Positions 33,187 through 43,598 are shown, numbered from the stretch's first letter. The stretch is 64,000 bases of DNA from Symsagittifera roscoffensis (GCF_963678635.1 NC_087068.1:53158213-53222212), one strand, 5' to 3'. Numbers and translations: made by a program. The notes: generated by a model not told the origin, from the sequence alone.

Positions 33187-35573
33187 GCGGCGGCTCATCG
33201 CGTCTGAAGGAGCTGGGCGAGAGATTGCGGCAGAAAAGTCGTGAAAGTTCGGCAAGACCGGAGCTTCCCCCAACTTGGAGGGAACAACCGGTCAGGAGCG
33301 TCGTGATCTCGAGTTATAAGAAAAACACAGAGAAGAAGTACCACAGGCACAATCGGCTGGATTGGAATGCGGAACAGAAAGCCAGGAGGGACTGCTTTCA
33401 TGATGCAGCCTGGGTGGAATATCTTGCGCCACCCCGTGTGCCAGAAGGTGCGGTCCACCTAATCATAGGGGACAGCCTGGTGCGGGTGTTGACCCGGATT
33501 CAATCGCACTGGCAGACAGGAATCTTGAGTTTCGCTGGAGCTGCCACGCCACAGATGGCAACGCTCGAGATGCTAGGGATGACTAAAGTATACACAGTGA
33601 CCCTGATGATCGGGACGAATGATGTATCAAGGGGAGAAGCGAGGAAAATAACGAGGCTGCATGACAAGATGAGCTGCCTTCTTGAGGAGCTGAGGATCCA
33701 GATGGACCCCATCCTGTTGACAGTATGTACTGTCCCTTATAACATGAAGTTCGATCAGCACGCCTTGGAGATGAACGAGAAGGTGCGGAACCTAAACAGG
33801 GTGATCCGAGAGATCCACCGGAAGAGTGTGCTCCCCGTCGGACTGTTGGACGTGGCGGAGCGCATGGAGCAAGCGGGATTCACTGAGGACACCTCCAACG
33901 ATGGAATCCATTTCGATAGGCCGAGGGGAGCAGAGTGGCTGAATGACGTCTTTCAAGGACTCATAAACACGCTAGAGGCGGATCTGCTAGAGACAGCCCA
34001 ATTCACGTTAGGGCCACCTCCGAACCCACCATTCCTCGCCTCAAGGGCCTTGTCTGGTCGCTTGGGACCGAGGGTCGACACTAGAGACAGCTCGAGGAGC
34101 AACCAGGCCAGATTGCAGAGTGCCACGCCGATGGAGTCTGAGGAGGTCACGTCATCAACACCTCCAGGCTCGGCGATATCCTCAGTGGTAGTGGCAGAGA
34201 GCAAGCGGGAAAAGAGGACTATGGAGACCGCTCGCTTGAGATATACAGAGAAGGTGAAAGGACTGGACCTAGAGGGTTTGGAATGCAGGCGAGAATTGGC
34301 GGATACTCTGGGTATTGAACGAGTGTCGCACGAAGACTTAAACAGACATCATTGCGTGGACTGGTTGAAAGCTCATGAGGCGCACTTCTCGAGAACAAAA
34401 CTGATGGAGACCGCGGACCTGACCGGAATTCCCACAAAAGCGATCATGGGACCCATCAACTACAGACCTCTCAAGCTGCTGGGGAGTCCTGGACTCATAG
34501 CAGAACCCCCCAAACACCGAACGAGCATCGCCAGGATCAGATTGGCGACCCCGGCACAGTTGAAGGTGGTGGACAAGCTGCTGAATCCGGGGGGAATGGA
34601 ATTGCCAGATGCCGCTTACGAAGGCTCGAAATTGGCGGAAGATCCCAGGTACGGGAAGCCCTGTGGGAGCACCCAGCTGGCCAAAACCTTGGCAGTTTAC
34701 GATAGAGCAGATCCAGCTGCTGCGAGGGTAGTCATTGTGGCGGGATCAGACTTCGAAGGGACGTCTCCTAAGTTGTTCTGGCCGGAGACTCTGATATACT
34801 CTTTGCCAGGAGCTGAATTAAACCAGATGTTAACTCTAGTGGTAGCAATAAAGTCGGAGATGCCCTGTGAGCCTGAGCTGCTATTGTTTGCAGGAATGAA
34901 TGATCATCTGCACGCGACGGGACTTCTTGAGCAGCTGAAGGGCAATGAACCGACATCGAGGAAGATATGGGAAGCCATTCAGACGTTTATTGCAGCGATG
35001 AATGAAGTGCAAGAGAATGTTGTCTCGAGATTTGGATCCAAGACGAAGGTGGTGTTCACCACATCCCCTGGATACGCGAATATGCCACCCGCCCTACAAT
35101 TCGTGTACGCGGTCTTGATCCTAATAGCAGAGGGAAACGAATGGCGGATTCTAATGGCAGCCCCCAATCGGGAATTGGAGCCATCGAACCTGAGGCTCCG
35201 CAAGTCAGACTTGGCAGCGGCATGGGCGGACATATCTCATGCACTGAGGGGCTTTTATGGATTAGCCTACATCCTGATCGTATTGGACGAGGTGCTCTTG
35301 CTAGAGATATCGAAACTCGCCAGGCAACTTAAGTTCAGCCCAGTCATCGGGGACGATCACCCGGCGATAAGCCAATTGACTGCCAGCTTGTGGTTTCGGA
35401 GCATGGAGGTGAAGATCACGAATTCTACCGGCAAGTCTAGAGGTCCGAGCAACGAGAGAAAAAATGTGGCCGACACGGAGGGAGAAACAATTAGAGTCGA
35501 TGAAATATCGCCTGACGCAAGAGAATGGCTGGTGGCCATTTTTAACACCAAGGCTGGAGAACGCCACGAATAA
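33183..35573 (+). CDS. Accessory ORF 2 of element 1: SGNH-hydrolase-like protein
   Basis: About 796 codons, open throughout. It begins without an ATG (first in-frame start-like codon is GTG at 33183), overlapping the end of ORF 1. Residues about 90-260 show the SGNH/GDSL esterase blocks in order: VHLIIGDSLVRVL (catalytic Ser in GDS), SFAGA (block II Gly), LMIGTNDVS (GxND block III) and SNDGIHFDRPRGAEW (catalytic Asp-x-x-His). A second, weaker module lies at about 510-720: VVIVAGSDFEG, LPGAELN, LLLFAGMNDHL; its end lacks a clear DxxH, so it may be a dead repeat. SGNH domains occur in ORF1 of some CR1-type LINEs; in a Ty3/gypsy element this is unusual. Confidence 0.75.
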   Translation: MSGGSSRLKELGERLRQKSRESSARPELPPTWREQPVRSVVISSYKKNTEKKYHRHNRLDWNAEQKARRDCFHDAAWVEYLAPPRVPEGAVHLIIGDSLVRVLTRIQSHWQTGILSFAGAATPQMATLEMLGMTKVYTVTLMIGTNDVSRGEARKITRLHDKMSCLLEELRIQMDPILLTVCTVPYNMKFDQHALEMNEKVRNLNRVIREIHRKSVLPVGLLDVAERMEQAGFTEDTSNDGIHFDRPRGAEWLNDVFQGLINTLEADLLETAQFTLGPPPNPPFLASRALSGRLGPRVDTRDSSRSNQARLQSATPMESEEVTSSTPPGSAISSVVVAESKREKRTMETARLRYTEKVKGLDLEGLECRRELADTLGIERVSHEDLNRHHCVDWLKAHEAHFSRTKLMETADLTGIPTKAIMGPINYRPLKLLGSPGLIAEPPKHRTSIARIRLATPAQLKVVDKLLNPGGMELPDAAYEGSKLAEDPRYGKPCGSTQLAKTLAVYDRADPAAARVVIVAGSDFEGTSPKLFWPETLIYSLPGAELNQMLTLVVAIKSEMPCEPELLLFAGMNDHLHATGLLEQLKGNEPTSRKIWEAIQTFIAAMNEVQENVVSRFGSKTKVVFTTSPGYANMPPALQFVYAVLILIAEGNEWRILMAAPNRELEPSNLRLRKSDLAAAWADISHALRGFYGLAYILIVLDEVLLLEISKLARQLKFSPVIGDDHPAISQLTASLWFRSMEVKITNSTGKSRGPSNERKNVADTEGETIRVDEISPDAREWLVAIFNTKAGERHE

Positions 35574-36341
35574 GACAAGGGAGGAAGCACCACCCCTCGT
35601 GAAACAAGTCTGGAGTTTTCTGGAGAAACAACTGGAGCTGGCCGAAGGAAGAGACATGACGGTGGCTAGATTTGTCTCGGCTGCCAATGAAGTGACGATT
35701 GGAGGGTTCTGGAGAGAGCACGCCGAGGGTGAGCTGAGGACTAGAAGGGATCATGAGATTCTTAAGTTCTTGAGTCCTTGCTGGGGGAAAGAATTCATGG
35801 CAGGAATGTTCAGCACCACAGCGACTATCTTTGGAGCCTTCGTGCAGGAGATACTGGGCATGCCCATCAGCCTGCTCTTGGCTTTATATCTGGTCTACCC
35901 CAGATACTTGTTCAACATGGGCCCAGCGTACATGTTTAGTCGAGGAGTAGAGACACTTCGGGTTGATGGGTATCTGGCACTAGTACTCTTGACCCATGGG
36001 GAATTGGTGTCGTTTCATCGATTGATGGAATATGGGGAGCCCCTGTCTATGGGGAAAGTCCACTCGAGCATCGAAACCTACTCCTACAAGTGTGCCGCGG
36101 GGTTGAAGACGTTGTTAGTGCAATACCTCATGATGCAGAATCGGCACATGACGGGTGAAGATAAGAATCCAACCAGGCAAAGAGGTTGCAGGAGCAAAGA
36201 GAATGGATGCGATCCTATGAACAGCTGAAGGCTTGGGAGGAGATCGAGATTAGCTCCGATGATGAAGAAGAACTGTTGAGACAGTTTGCCGTATCTAGTA
36301 CTTCAGGGTGCGGCACCTCCAAGGCGAAGAGTGCGAGATGA
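35464..36341 (+). CDS. Accessory ORF 3 of element 1: unknown protein
   Basis: ATG at 35464 inside the end of ORF 2, overlapping it by 110 bases in another frame. It gives 254 codons to 36228. A frameshift near 36185 would extend it with REWMRSYEQLKAWEEIEISS to a TGA near 36341; that extension is acidic and looks natural, so the shift is probably a mutation. A hydrophobic stretch lies around residues 115-160 (MPISLLLALYLVYPRYL) and could be one membrane segment. No signal peptide and no known family. Its position, last before the 3' LTR, is that of env in retroviruses, but it has no glycoprotein features. Confidence 0.55.
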
Positions 36342-36769
36342 GCGGATGGTTCGAATGGATCTTGAGTCTTGAGAGGGAAGGGGGGCTTGAGTGTGGATCC
36401 GGGTGAAACCTGGGTTCACGAAAAAGAAATTTTAACGAATCAGATATTGTTATTAATATGCTATATCTATTATATAAATCAAAATGCTGCATGACAATTT
36501 CCTGATTGAATAGGACAAAAGAAATTTTAAATAATTGGCTTGAAAAGCGAGAATTCAAGGGTGCAGGTGTGTGCAGATTTTGATTGCTGTTTAGCGATAG
36601 TGTGAAAATTTTACATGGCTGTGAATTTTGGGGTGTAGATAAGCTTAAGTCTGCTGCAAACTTCTGTAAATGACCACTGGCACTGTACCTTGAGCAACAC
36701 TCGGTCTTTTGGGACTCACTGGCAGACGACAGCACGCGATGAGGACATCGATCTTGAGTCCGGGGAGTA
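36342..36769 (+). other. 3' untranslated part of element 1
   Basis: AT-rich, no ORF on the coding strand. It ends with GATCTTGAGTCCGGGGAGTA directly before the 3' LTR; GGGGAG is a short candidate polypurine tract. Confidence 0.5.
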
Positions 36770-37674
36770 TGTGCCAGTCGGTCATATTTGGAAGTTTGAC
36801 CTTGAGAAAAGCAAAAGCACTTGATTTTGGAGTGAAATTTAATTTTTCAAAAATTCGAATGGAGCCTGTCATGCACGATTTTCTCGCGATAACTGAAAAC
36901 CGAAAAAGAGAAATCAGAACAATCGAGTGACAATCGCGGGAAAGTTGCAAGATAAATCAGTAGGAAATTGCTATTCGCAATTTCCGACACAATAATAATC
37001 TAGAGTAGAGCTGTCCTATTTGAAATACAAGACAGAGTGTTCCTGAGAACTGGACAATTATCCAACTGGTCAACTATTCGAACTGGACCAGAGTGAACCT
37101 TCGGTGGAAAAGTGGACAGCTTGAGTGTCCCAATGGTTCACATAAAACTACTTTCTAGAGTACAAACTTATTCCTGTTGTTGAAACTGACAAACATTAAA
37201 CTCATTTAGTTACATTATTTAATTCTTGAGTTGCTTACTGACTTAATTACTCCCAATTCTTGAGCGTGCTACAATGTGAGTACCAATTTAAATTTCTAGA
37301 GTGTGTTTTATAATTGTTATGTTGAGGTAAGGCGAGTTTTAGGTTGATCCATCTGAAATGGATCAAAGTTCCACTGTCTAATAAAAAGTAACTTAACGGA
37401 TTGTTCCGACCCGGTTTTTAACGGCGTTCATGTATTTTGGGTATCTAGAGACCTAAGTATGGGGACTTTATTATTTCTAGAGTGGGGGGGGATATTTTGG
37501 TAGTAGCCTTTAAGCGGTAACGGGTCGTAGTCTCATGTCACAAGCAAACCGAATTGGCTCCGACTGATTTGAGGTGGAAAAACACAAGAGATAGTGTCCC
37601 TGACTCTTGAGCCAATGGTTATAGGGCCTATTTTTCTTAAGCCTCATGTGTGACTGCAGTAGACGAATGTTACA
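36770..37674 (+). repeat. 3' LTR of element 1
   Basis: Starts TGTGCCAGTCGG and ends GAATGTTACA. The poly(A) signal AATAAA is at 37380-37385. See the 5' LTR for the divergence between the pair. Confidence 0.85.
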
Positions 37675-37745
37675 TAGTGAGCAAGACTCGCAACCCCTGA
37701 GGAAATACCCTGACAGCCACCAACTAACTACATGGTTGAAAATTT
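37675..37745. repeat. Continuation of the 155-bp tandem repeat right of element 1
   Basis: GCAACCCCTGAGGAAATACC, then CTGACAGCCACCAA and GGTTGAAAATTTCAA, match the units at 15083-15379. The short phrase AAGACTCGCAACCC follows the LTR at the place where an uninterrupted unit would continue. Confidence 0.65.
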
Positions 37746-37819
37746 CAAACGGAAAGGCTTTGTGGATGAATGAGTCCAGGATTCAAGAGATGAGTCCTGT
37801 GCTTAGAATTATTTACGAG

Positions 37820-38640
37820 AAAAAAGGGTAATAAAAAATAATCAATGATATTTTAAAACTTAGACATCCCTTTCCGACAGAAAACGATTTTAATTGGAGC
37901 AACATGCAGTTTAGAAGCTCTGCGGAAAACTTAAGATTAAATGGCAGCCAATCAGTTTTCTCAGTTTTTATCTCAACACATTGAAGTCAACGCGATAAAT
38001 AGCTTTTAAACCATTTGAGACCTTTACCCCAAAATCCGTATAGCTCCAATTTATTCAACATGATTTCATGATCAAGAATATCAAAAGCTTTACTTAGGTT
38101 AAGATAGAAACGCAACGCAAAGTTTTACCAGATGCGAATCTTAAATTTCATTTTTTTTTTCATTTAACATTGCTTAGTGAAAACCAGGCCAAATTTTTCC
38201 AATTAATTAAAAGATTACAATAATAAACTCTGAAAATTTTGCAACAGTTGATTAACAGGAAAATAGGAGGGTAATCTTTCACATGAAACCTACTATAAGC
38301 TTTTTTAAGTGTTTTACTTGAAGGAAAGTTTTTTATTTAAGTTCAGAGGAAAATTCCCAGACTCAAATGAGATACAATCACATATGTCAGATAACGAGCA
38401 AAAACATACTAAGCCACTCATAAAGTAATCAGAAGGTCAAAAGTATCATAGTATCCGAGGTTACAGTCAGGAGTCCCTTCATCACGTATTCCAGTCAAAA
38501 CCCTTGGAATTTTCTAGATATGGAAATAATAATGATAAAAGAAGATGACAAGTGTTTAAGTCCTTTTCAATTAAATTCGATACGAGTTATTGTTTCTTCA
38601 ATAAGAACACGCAACTCGACACGAGAAAATATAATATACA
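37820..38640 (-). pseudogene. LINE-B (APE type), reverse-transcriptase part
   Basis: Minus strand. About 38.35-38.18 kb gives SYFPVNQLLQNFQSLLL and LEKFGLVFTKQC (the RT0-RT1 region that usually reads YRPIS...). About 38.13-37.95 kb gives [20 protein letters not shown] (motif A, FxDxSKAFDxxxH with the Asp changed to Asn), then [19 protein letters not shown]. Many stops and frameshifts. The pattern is that of CR1/Jockey-like LINEs. The part with the catalytic YxDD is absent, so the element is truncated at the left end, next to the satellite. Confidence 0.65.
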
Positions 38641-38649
38641 ACTGTTACA

Positions 38650-41541
38650 AATAAAAAATTTCGTCGAAAGTTATTTTGTCATTTATTGTTCCGAGTACGC
38701 AAGCGGCGTTCGCAATCTGTATTGCCAGGGAGATTCTCTGTTTTAAAAAGCTGCCTGCTCTGGGTTCCTCAGTGCATATGCCGAGGTTCTTACAAAGCTT
38801 GCTCAAAAAAATTTCTGTGCGGGGGCCGGCCGCGCCCTGAATTTCAAAAGCTAGTGGTTGAAAAAGATATCCATCATCTACAAGAGCTTTACACTTGTTT
38901 TTTTTTTGCTCTTACGCTCTTCCGTACCTGGGTTACAAACAGACCCGGCATTAATCCTACATGGTGCTAAGGAGTCTACTACCGTTACATCCTACAAGAG
39001 CTGCTTACCAACAGCTCATGGAACGAGCGTCAAACCGTCTGGTCGCTTCTGATCGGTCCTGTAGAGGTGTCGTGGTTCTAAAACAGACGGAATGTGAGTA
39101 GTAGATAAAGTCTGCTTTATAAGGGCATTCAGGTTTGAATGCCTAGAGAATCTCCCTGCACTTTTGAGGCATGAAAAACCATGCCAACCATCCTCGGTAA
39201 CATCTTTTCCGCACACGCATTTATGCCGTTCGCATATTTTTGAGCCTAATCGAAGTCCTATCGCAATTCTGAGTTGTTGGTTCGACAGTTTTAACCTTAA
39301 ATTTTTGCACGGGATGACGTTCAACCAATGGGAGCCAAATTTATCTTGGAAAGCGTTGAATCTTTTTACGTCCGTTGGTTCGGGTCTTAAAATCATGTCT
39401 GCAATTTCGCTGTCAAAAATTGCCTCCGTCCATTTTTTTTGGATTTCATTTTCCGGGGCCATTTCAATTTTTCCAAGTTCAAACCACCATTTAAGCGCAT
39501 AATCATAGGTTCCATCCACATGCTTCAAACCAAAGATTTTGCTCAAGGCATCTTTCGCTCCTACTGCTTAGGCTAAGAAAGCGGGTAAAGCGAGTAGACG
39601 AGCTGAAGAAACGCCCAAGCTACCTTTGGCTGCCGGGAGAACTGCTTGTAAAAACTGGTTATCATCCAATTTCACGTTAGTGACCTTGCATAACGAATTT
39701 CTTAGTAATTTGTCGTAGCATTCCAAAAATTCATTTTGCAAAAGACAAGGACTCGTACGCAAAAGATATAGGAGTTTTGGCATGCTGAAGCAATTTTTCA
39801 GGAGGTAAAAACCATAATGGGCGTCTAGTTTGTCAATGACATCCGATATTTTTTCGAGCTCCCTAATTTTTTCGTCGAGCAATTCTTTTCGGCAAAGTTC
39901 GCCAATTAGAGATTCTAAAATGAGGAGTTCTTCTTTTGTTTTAATTTTTATTTTTGGGCAAATTTTTCGAAATTGTGTTAAAATTGAATTATACTGTGTA
40001 CTAGTAGTCGGTCCCAAAAAACAAAGTTCGCACTTCTCAGTGTTAAAGCTTAGGCCGTAAATTTGCTCCAATTTCAGAATGTTTTTAAGGTCCCGGAGTA
40101 CTACCTTATAGTCGTCGGCTAAATTTCCGTCATCTAAATACCAAATGTTAATTTTTGAATCCAATTGTTTGACTAGTGTATGAATTGTTTCCGCAAAAAG
40201 GGGTGGGGCTTCAGGATCACCTTGCTAAGTTCCGTCTTCTGACATTATGACAGAGCTTCCGTAAAAAAAGTAACTAGCTTCACCATACGCGCAATGAGTG
40301 TAATTATACAATTCGGGGCGTTTTGAATAAATATGATTCAGCATTGTTTCTCTATTTAGAGAGTTAAAGGCATTCTTAAAATCTAGTTTTAAAAGAACAG
40401 TGCATTTTGGATTGTCGTCGCGTTCAATTAGGTTTCGAAACGAGTGTGCAGCTATTTCTGCTCCTCGTTTGGTACCGCATCCTACCTGTACATTTCCGAA
40501 AAATTTTTGTCGCTCGGAGAGGGCCTTGCTTCCAGCGCATTTAGACGCGATGCGTCTCAGCGTGTTGCCTATGGCAATCGGTCTCAACCCTTCGTCTATC
40601 TTTATGAGGGCGATAAGCTTTGCGCCAAAAAAAGAAAGGTCTTAGGGATTCGGGTATTTTGCCATCTCCAATTAGGTTTATCAGCTTAGTAAGCGATTTC
40701 AGAAAATTAAGTCCTGCACTGCCATTCGACTTACTAACAAGATCTTTAAAAATTTGAGGAACTATTTTATCAGGACCTGCTGCTGATCCGTTCGGAAAGG
40801 ACAATATCGCTTTGTAAAGATCAAAAATCGGTTATGAGAAAACTATCCAAATTTTCTGGATTTGGAGCTGCAAACCTGGCTCGCCGAGGGTGCTTAGACA
40901 ACAATTTTTGATAGTTATCAGTTGAAAAAGGAGCAATTTTGTCATCCGAAGAAGCAAGCCTTATTCCTCCCTTTACATTTCCTTCATCGAGCTTACTACT
41001 TATTAGCTTTATTCTCTGCTCGAGGTCACTCAGAGGCGGGCTTGAAACTTGAGGATGGGGTTTCGGAAGTGACACGTCATTTGCTCGAATTTTTTTATCT
41101 ATCAAAGAGCTCATGCTTGTGGTTTGTTTGCGTCCACTTCTTTTCGGTTGCTCCAAAAAAAACAAGAACGACGTTAAAAAAAATTAGCCACTTTGTAACA
41201 TCTTCTACATTGTAGACGATGTCGTTTATTTTGTCCGACAGACTTTCCGCCAAGGGAAAGCGCGAGTCTTTTGGTACTCTCTTGAGTACTCGGACATTTG
41301 AGATGGCTGTATTAAAATAATTATCTAGCACTAAATCATTACCTATTGTTGCTTTATTAACAGATTTTACATCAACGCATAAAGGACACTAAAACCATTG
41401 GGTTTTCTTAGAGTCGCTAATAGAAATATTTACACAACTGATATGATACCAACTAGAACAACAATCACATCTAATCCAATTTATCAGTCCTGAAGGTTTT
41501 AAGCAATCTTTGCTTGTACACTCTTTGTTGTTTTTCCTCAT
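38650..41541 (-). pseudogene. LINE-A: PHD finger, reverse transcriptase and restriction-like endonuclease (dead)
   Basis: ATG at 41539-41541 (minus). First a PHD finger: CTSKDC, then IRCDCCSSWYHISC and, after TAG at 41389-41391, CPLC. Next a linker (LSDLEQRIKLISSK), then reverse transcriptase: AAGPDKIVPQIFKDL, RPIAIGNTLRRIA, LLKLDFKNAFNS, TAG at 40225-40227 inside the QGDP motif, and the catalytic WYLDDGNLADD. Then CVCGKDVTEDGWHGFSC (a Cys/His finger), RHSNLN, and KRPDGLTLVP...WDVTVVDSLA, the order of the PD-(D/E)xK restriction-like endonuclease of R2/R4-type LINEs. Two more stops follow, then FEI/GP and a TINDK-like end near 38.65 kb. Roughly four in-frame stops and one or two frameshifts, so dead. 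Confidence 0.75.
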
Positions 41542-42580
41542 CTTGACGCAACATAAAGGTAAAAAAAGGATTTTGACTGGATTTAGGGTACTGAACTAAC
41601 CCATGATAAGCGGTTAGTGGAAATTTTATAAATCAGCAAATAAAAAAATAAAAGACAATTAAATTAATTTAAATTTGAAATTGAATTATAAAAATGAAAA
41701 ACAAGGAACAATCTCACCCAAGCTCAGCAGGTCCAGCGGCGCACCACCAGACTCCCCAAGTCAGCTCCAGTTCCCCACCTCCCCACAAAAAGCCACTTGA
41801 CAGACCCGTCTCTAAAATCCCTCAGAGGGCGCTCCACAAACAGGCACAAACATCAGACATAACAAATCTATTTAACCCACTATTTAATCCACTCATAAGA
41901 GATTAGTACTAATTTCATAAGCAACAGCTGGTTTTTCGGCTTAAGACTGTTTGTCGTTTGAATCAACTCTTGAAACGTCCACAAAAACAAATACATTGAA
42001 TGCCAAGCATTAGCAACTTTAGCAAGTATTCAGACCAGACGTTGCTTTTTGATCAGCCATACTAGATCCTATTCAAAGCGAAGATTTTGTTAAACATTTA
42101 TGAAATTGCTGATGGCTGATCAAATTTTGAAGCATTGTTAGACAGGTCTATAACCGTTGCACATTTTTTTGTGTGTAATCTCATTCAAAAACTGGAAGAC
42201 TTGAGGCGAGTCTACAATGCAGTTATTAGTGTTCTTTTAGTAATAAGTCCTCTTTGCATGTCTAGTAAACTTATTCACTTTATTCCGTTCTTGAATAAGT
42301 TTTGCCTTTTTAGGGCATCAATTTTCTCCAACTCCCATGCTTTATGGTTTTACTTCTCCTACAACTTAATTTTTTTTTGATTTTTTTTAGTAAGCCAATC
42401 TGCATTTCTTTCATGGAATTTTTGTAGATGTCGCAGAGGCGCACAACTGTCCAAAGGAAATACAAAACAGTGTTGAAATTACCGCTTTGCGCAATCAAAA
42501 TCTTTAAGGTTTTTAAGCTTCGATTCTTTGAATTTTGCCTTTAATTTAGGATGAAAAGAACAATTTTGGTTTGATAATCT
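41542..42580 (-). pseudogene. LINE-B, remnant between endonuclease and insertion of LINE-A
   Basis: Minus-strand frames in 42.58-42.13 kb continue from the endonuclease with Lys-rich text (SCRRSKTIKHGSWRKLMP) typical of the linker before RT. 41.6-42.1 kb has no clear reading. A plus-strand frame at 41694-41906 (70 codons, Pro/Ser/His-rich) starts with ATG but has no known family. It may be chance. Confidence 0.4.
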
Positions 42581-43200
42581 AAGAGTTTTTGCTTTCTAAA
42601 CACTTGTATCTCATGGCTAACATCTGAGTTGAAATTGAGTTTTAAAAGAACGGGGTAATGATCAGAAAACACTCCTCGTTGAGAATAGATACAAAATTTT
42701 GGGGTAAATTGTGAACTAAAACGAAATCAGTGCAGGATTTTTGCGTATCAGAAATCACTGCTGGTTAACTACGTGAAAACTTAAAACCATTTGCACTTAC
42801 TGTATTTCATACGGACTGGGTGAGGTTTTTCTGCATTAAATCAATATTGAAATGATCCGCTATTATGATGAGTACTTCTTGTAAACTAAGTACTCTAACA
42901 CGCAATCAATTTTTCAGATAAAACTCATTTTATCAAATCTACGTGGAAAGTACACAAGTGCTAACAAAAAGCAAATCATTCAATTCAACCAATAGTGCTA
43001 AAACCTCAGGACTTGTCATCGTTACTCGCTTAATTAAAGCTACAATTTGTTCTGACTGAATCATAGTTCCACATCCCATGGTATCTCTATTGTTAGCTAG
43101 AACTGATTGAAAGGCTTCTTAAGTATACATATTTTAGTTGTTATCTTAGCTAGCCAAGTTTTATTAAGAGATAAATTGTTTGATAAAGACTCGAGGTAAC
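42581..43200 (-). pseudogene. LINE-B, APE-type endonuclease part
   Basis: On the minus strand: LANNRDTMGCGTMI (the R-G-G-G strand, changed), then LIKRVTMTSPEVLALLVELN and FVSTCV, then after a short broken stretch LIIIADHFNIDLM (GDFNID motif, Gly lost), SCTDFVLVHN and CFLIITPFF (the SDH motif, lost). This order is that of the AP endonuclease of LINEs. Together with 37.82-38.64 kb it makes one element interrupted by LINE-A. Confidence 0.6.
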
Positions 43201-43598
43201 TTACCTAAGCTTCCAAATCTTCATGGTATTTTTAATAAAAGGACATTGGCAAGAAAGAGGTTGTAAATATTGGATGAAAAAGCTCAAAATTGTTTATGAG
43301 CCTCTGGCTCCTTCGGTTTCCCGAAAAACACTTTTAAAGCACTTAATCACATCAGTTAAACTTAATTAAAGAAAAGTGTCCATCCTCATAGAACAAATAT
43401 ACCCAATACTGCTGACCATCTTCTCTCCAAATAAATAAAACAGATTCCTCTGTTGCCCAGACAGAGCTGATCCGCGTGCCTCTTTTCATTAACTTTATAA
43501 AATTAATTCGCGGCCAGCTCAAGTCCTCAAAGGTATTAAAATTCTTCTCTTGATCTTTAGATGACAGGAAATTCTTGCTACGCAGCATATTGAATTTG
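43201..43598 (-). CDS. Possible host coding segment left of element 2
   Basis: The minus-strand frame 43588-43352 (78 codons) reads naturally: LSSKDQEKNFNTFEDLSWPR, later WATEESVLFIWREDGQQYWV, FYEDGHFSLIK. Trp/Tyr-rich strands recall a beta-propeller or similar fold, but I do not recognise it. If element 2 and one target copy are removed, the frame runs on into DNA right of the element (62517-62600) for about 27 codons without a stop. A different frame there (MAKSETSREIRADDDMEIFQ) also looks coding, so a frameshift or intron may be involved. The rest, 43201-43351, shows nothing. Confidence 0.35.
43595..43598. repeat. Target site duplication TTTG, left
   Basis: TTTG precedes the left LTR and TTTG (62517-62520) follows the right LTR. 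A 4-bp duplication fits Ty3/gypsy-type integrases. Confidence 0.7.

Larger units (their letters stand above)
15380..37674 (+). mobile_element. Element 1: giant Ty3/gypsy-type LTR retrotransposon with extra ORFs
   Basis: Two direct LTRs of about 905 bp bound 22.3 kb of plus-strand coding DNA in the order leader repeats, gag (twice), protease, reverse transcriptase, RNase H, integrase, macro-like domain, coiled-coil ORF, SGNH-like ORF, unknown ORF. Integrase downstream of RNase H and the GPY/F-type module place it in Ty3/gypsy. Removing the internal duplication leaves about 18.1 kb, far above the usual 5-10 kb. LTRs differ at about 13 sites. Gag-pol has several stops and frameshifts, so it is not autonomous now, while the accessory ORFs are still open. 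A target duplication is not clear. Confidence 0.9.

Noticed and set aside
38686-39052. Plus-strand open frames near 38.7-39.05 kb
   Set aside because: Antisense to the 3' end of the PHD-type LINE, whose reading is better supported.
41694-41906. 70-codon Pro/Ser-rich gene
   Set aside because: Isolated, no splice or promoter evidence, lies within LINE debris.
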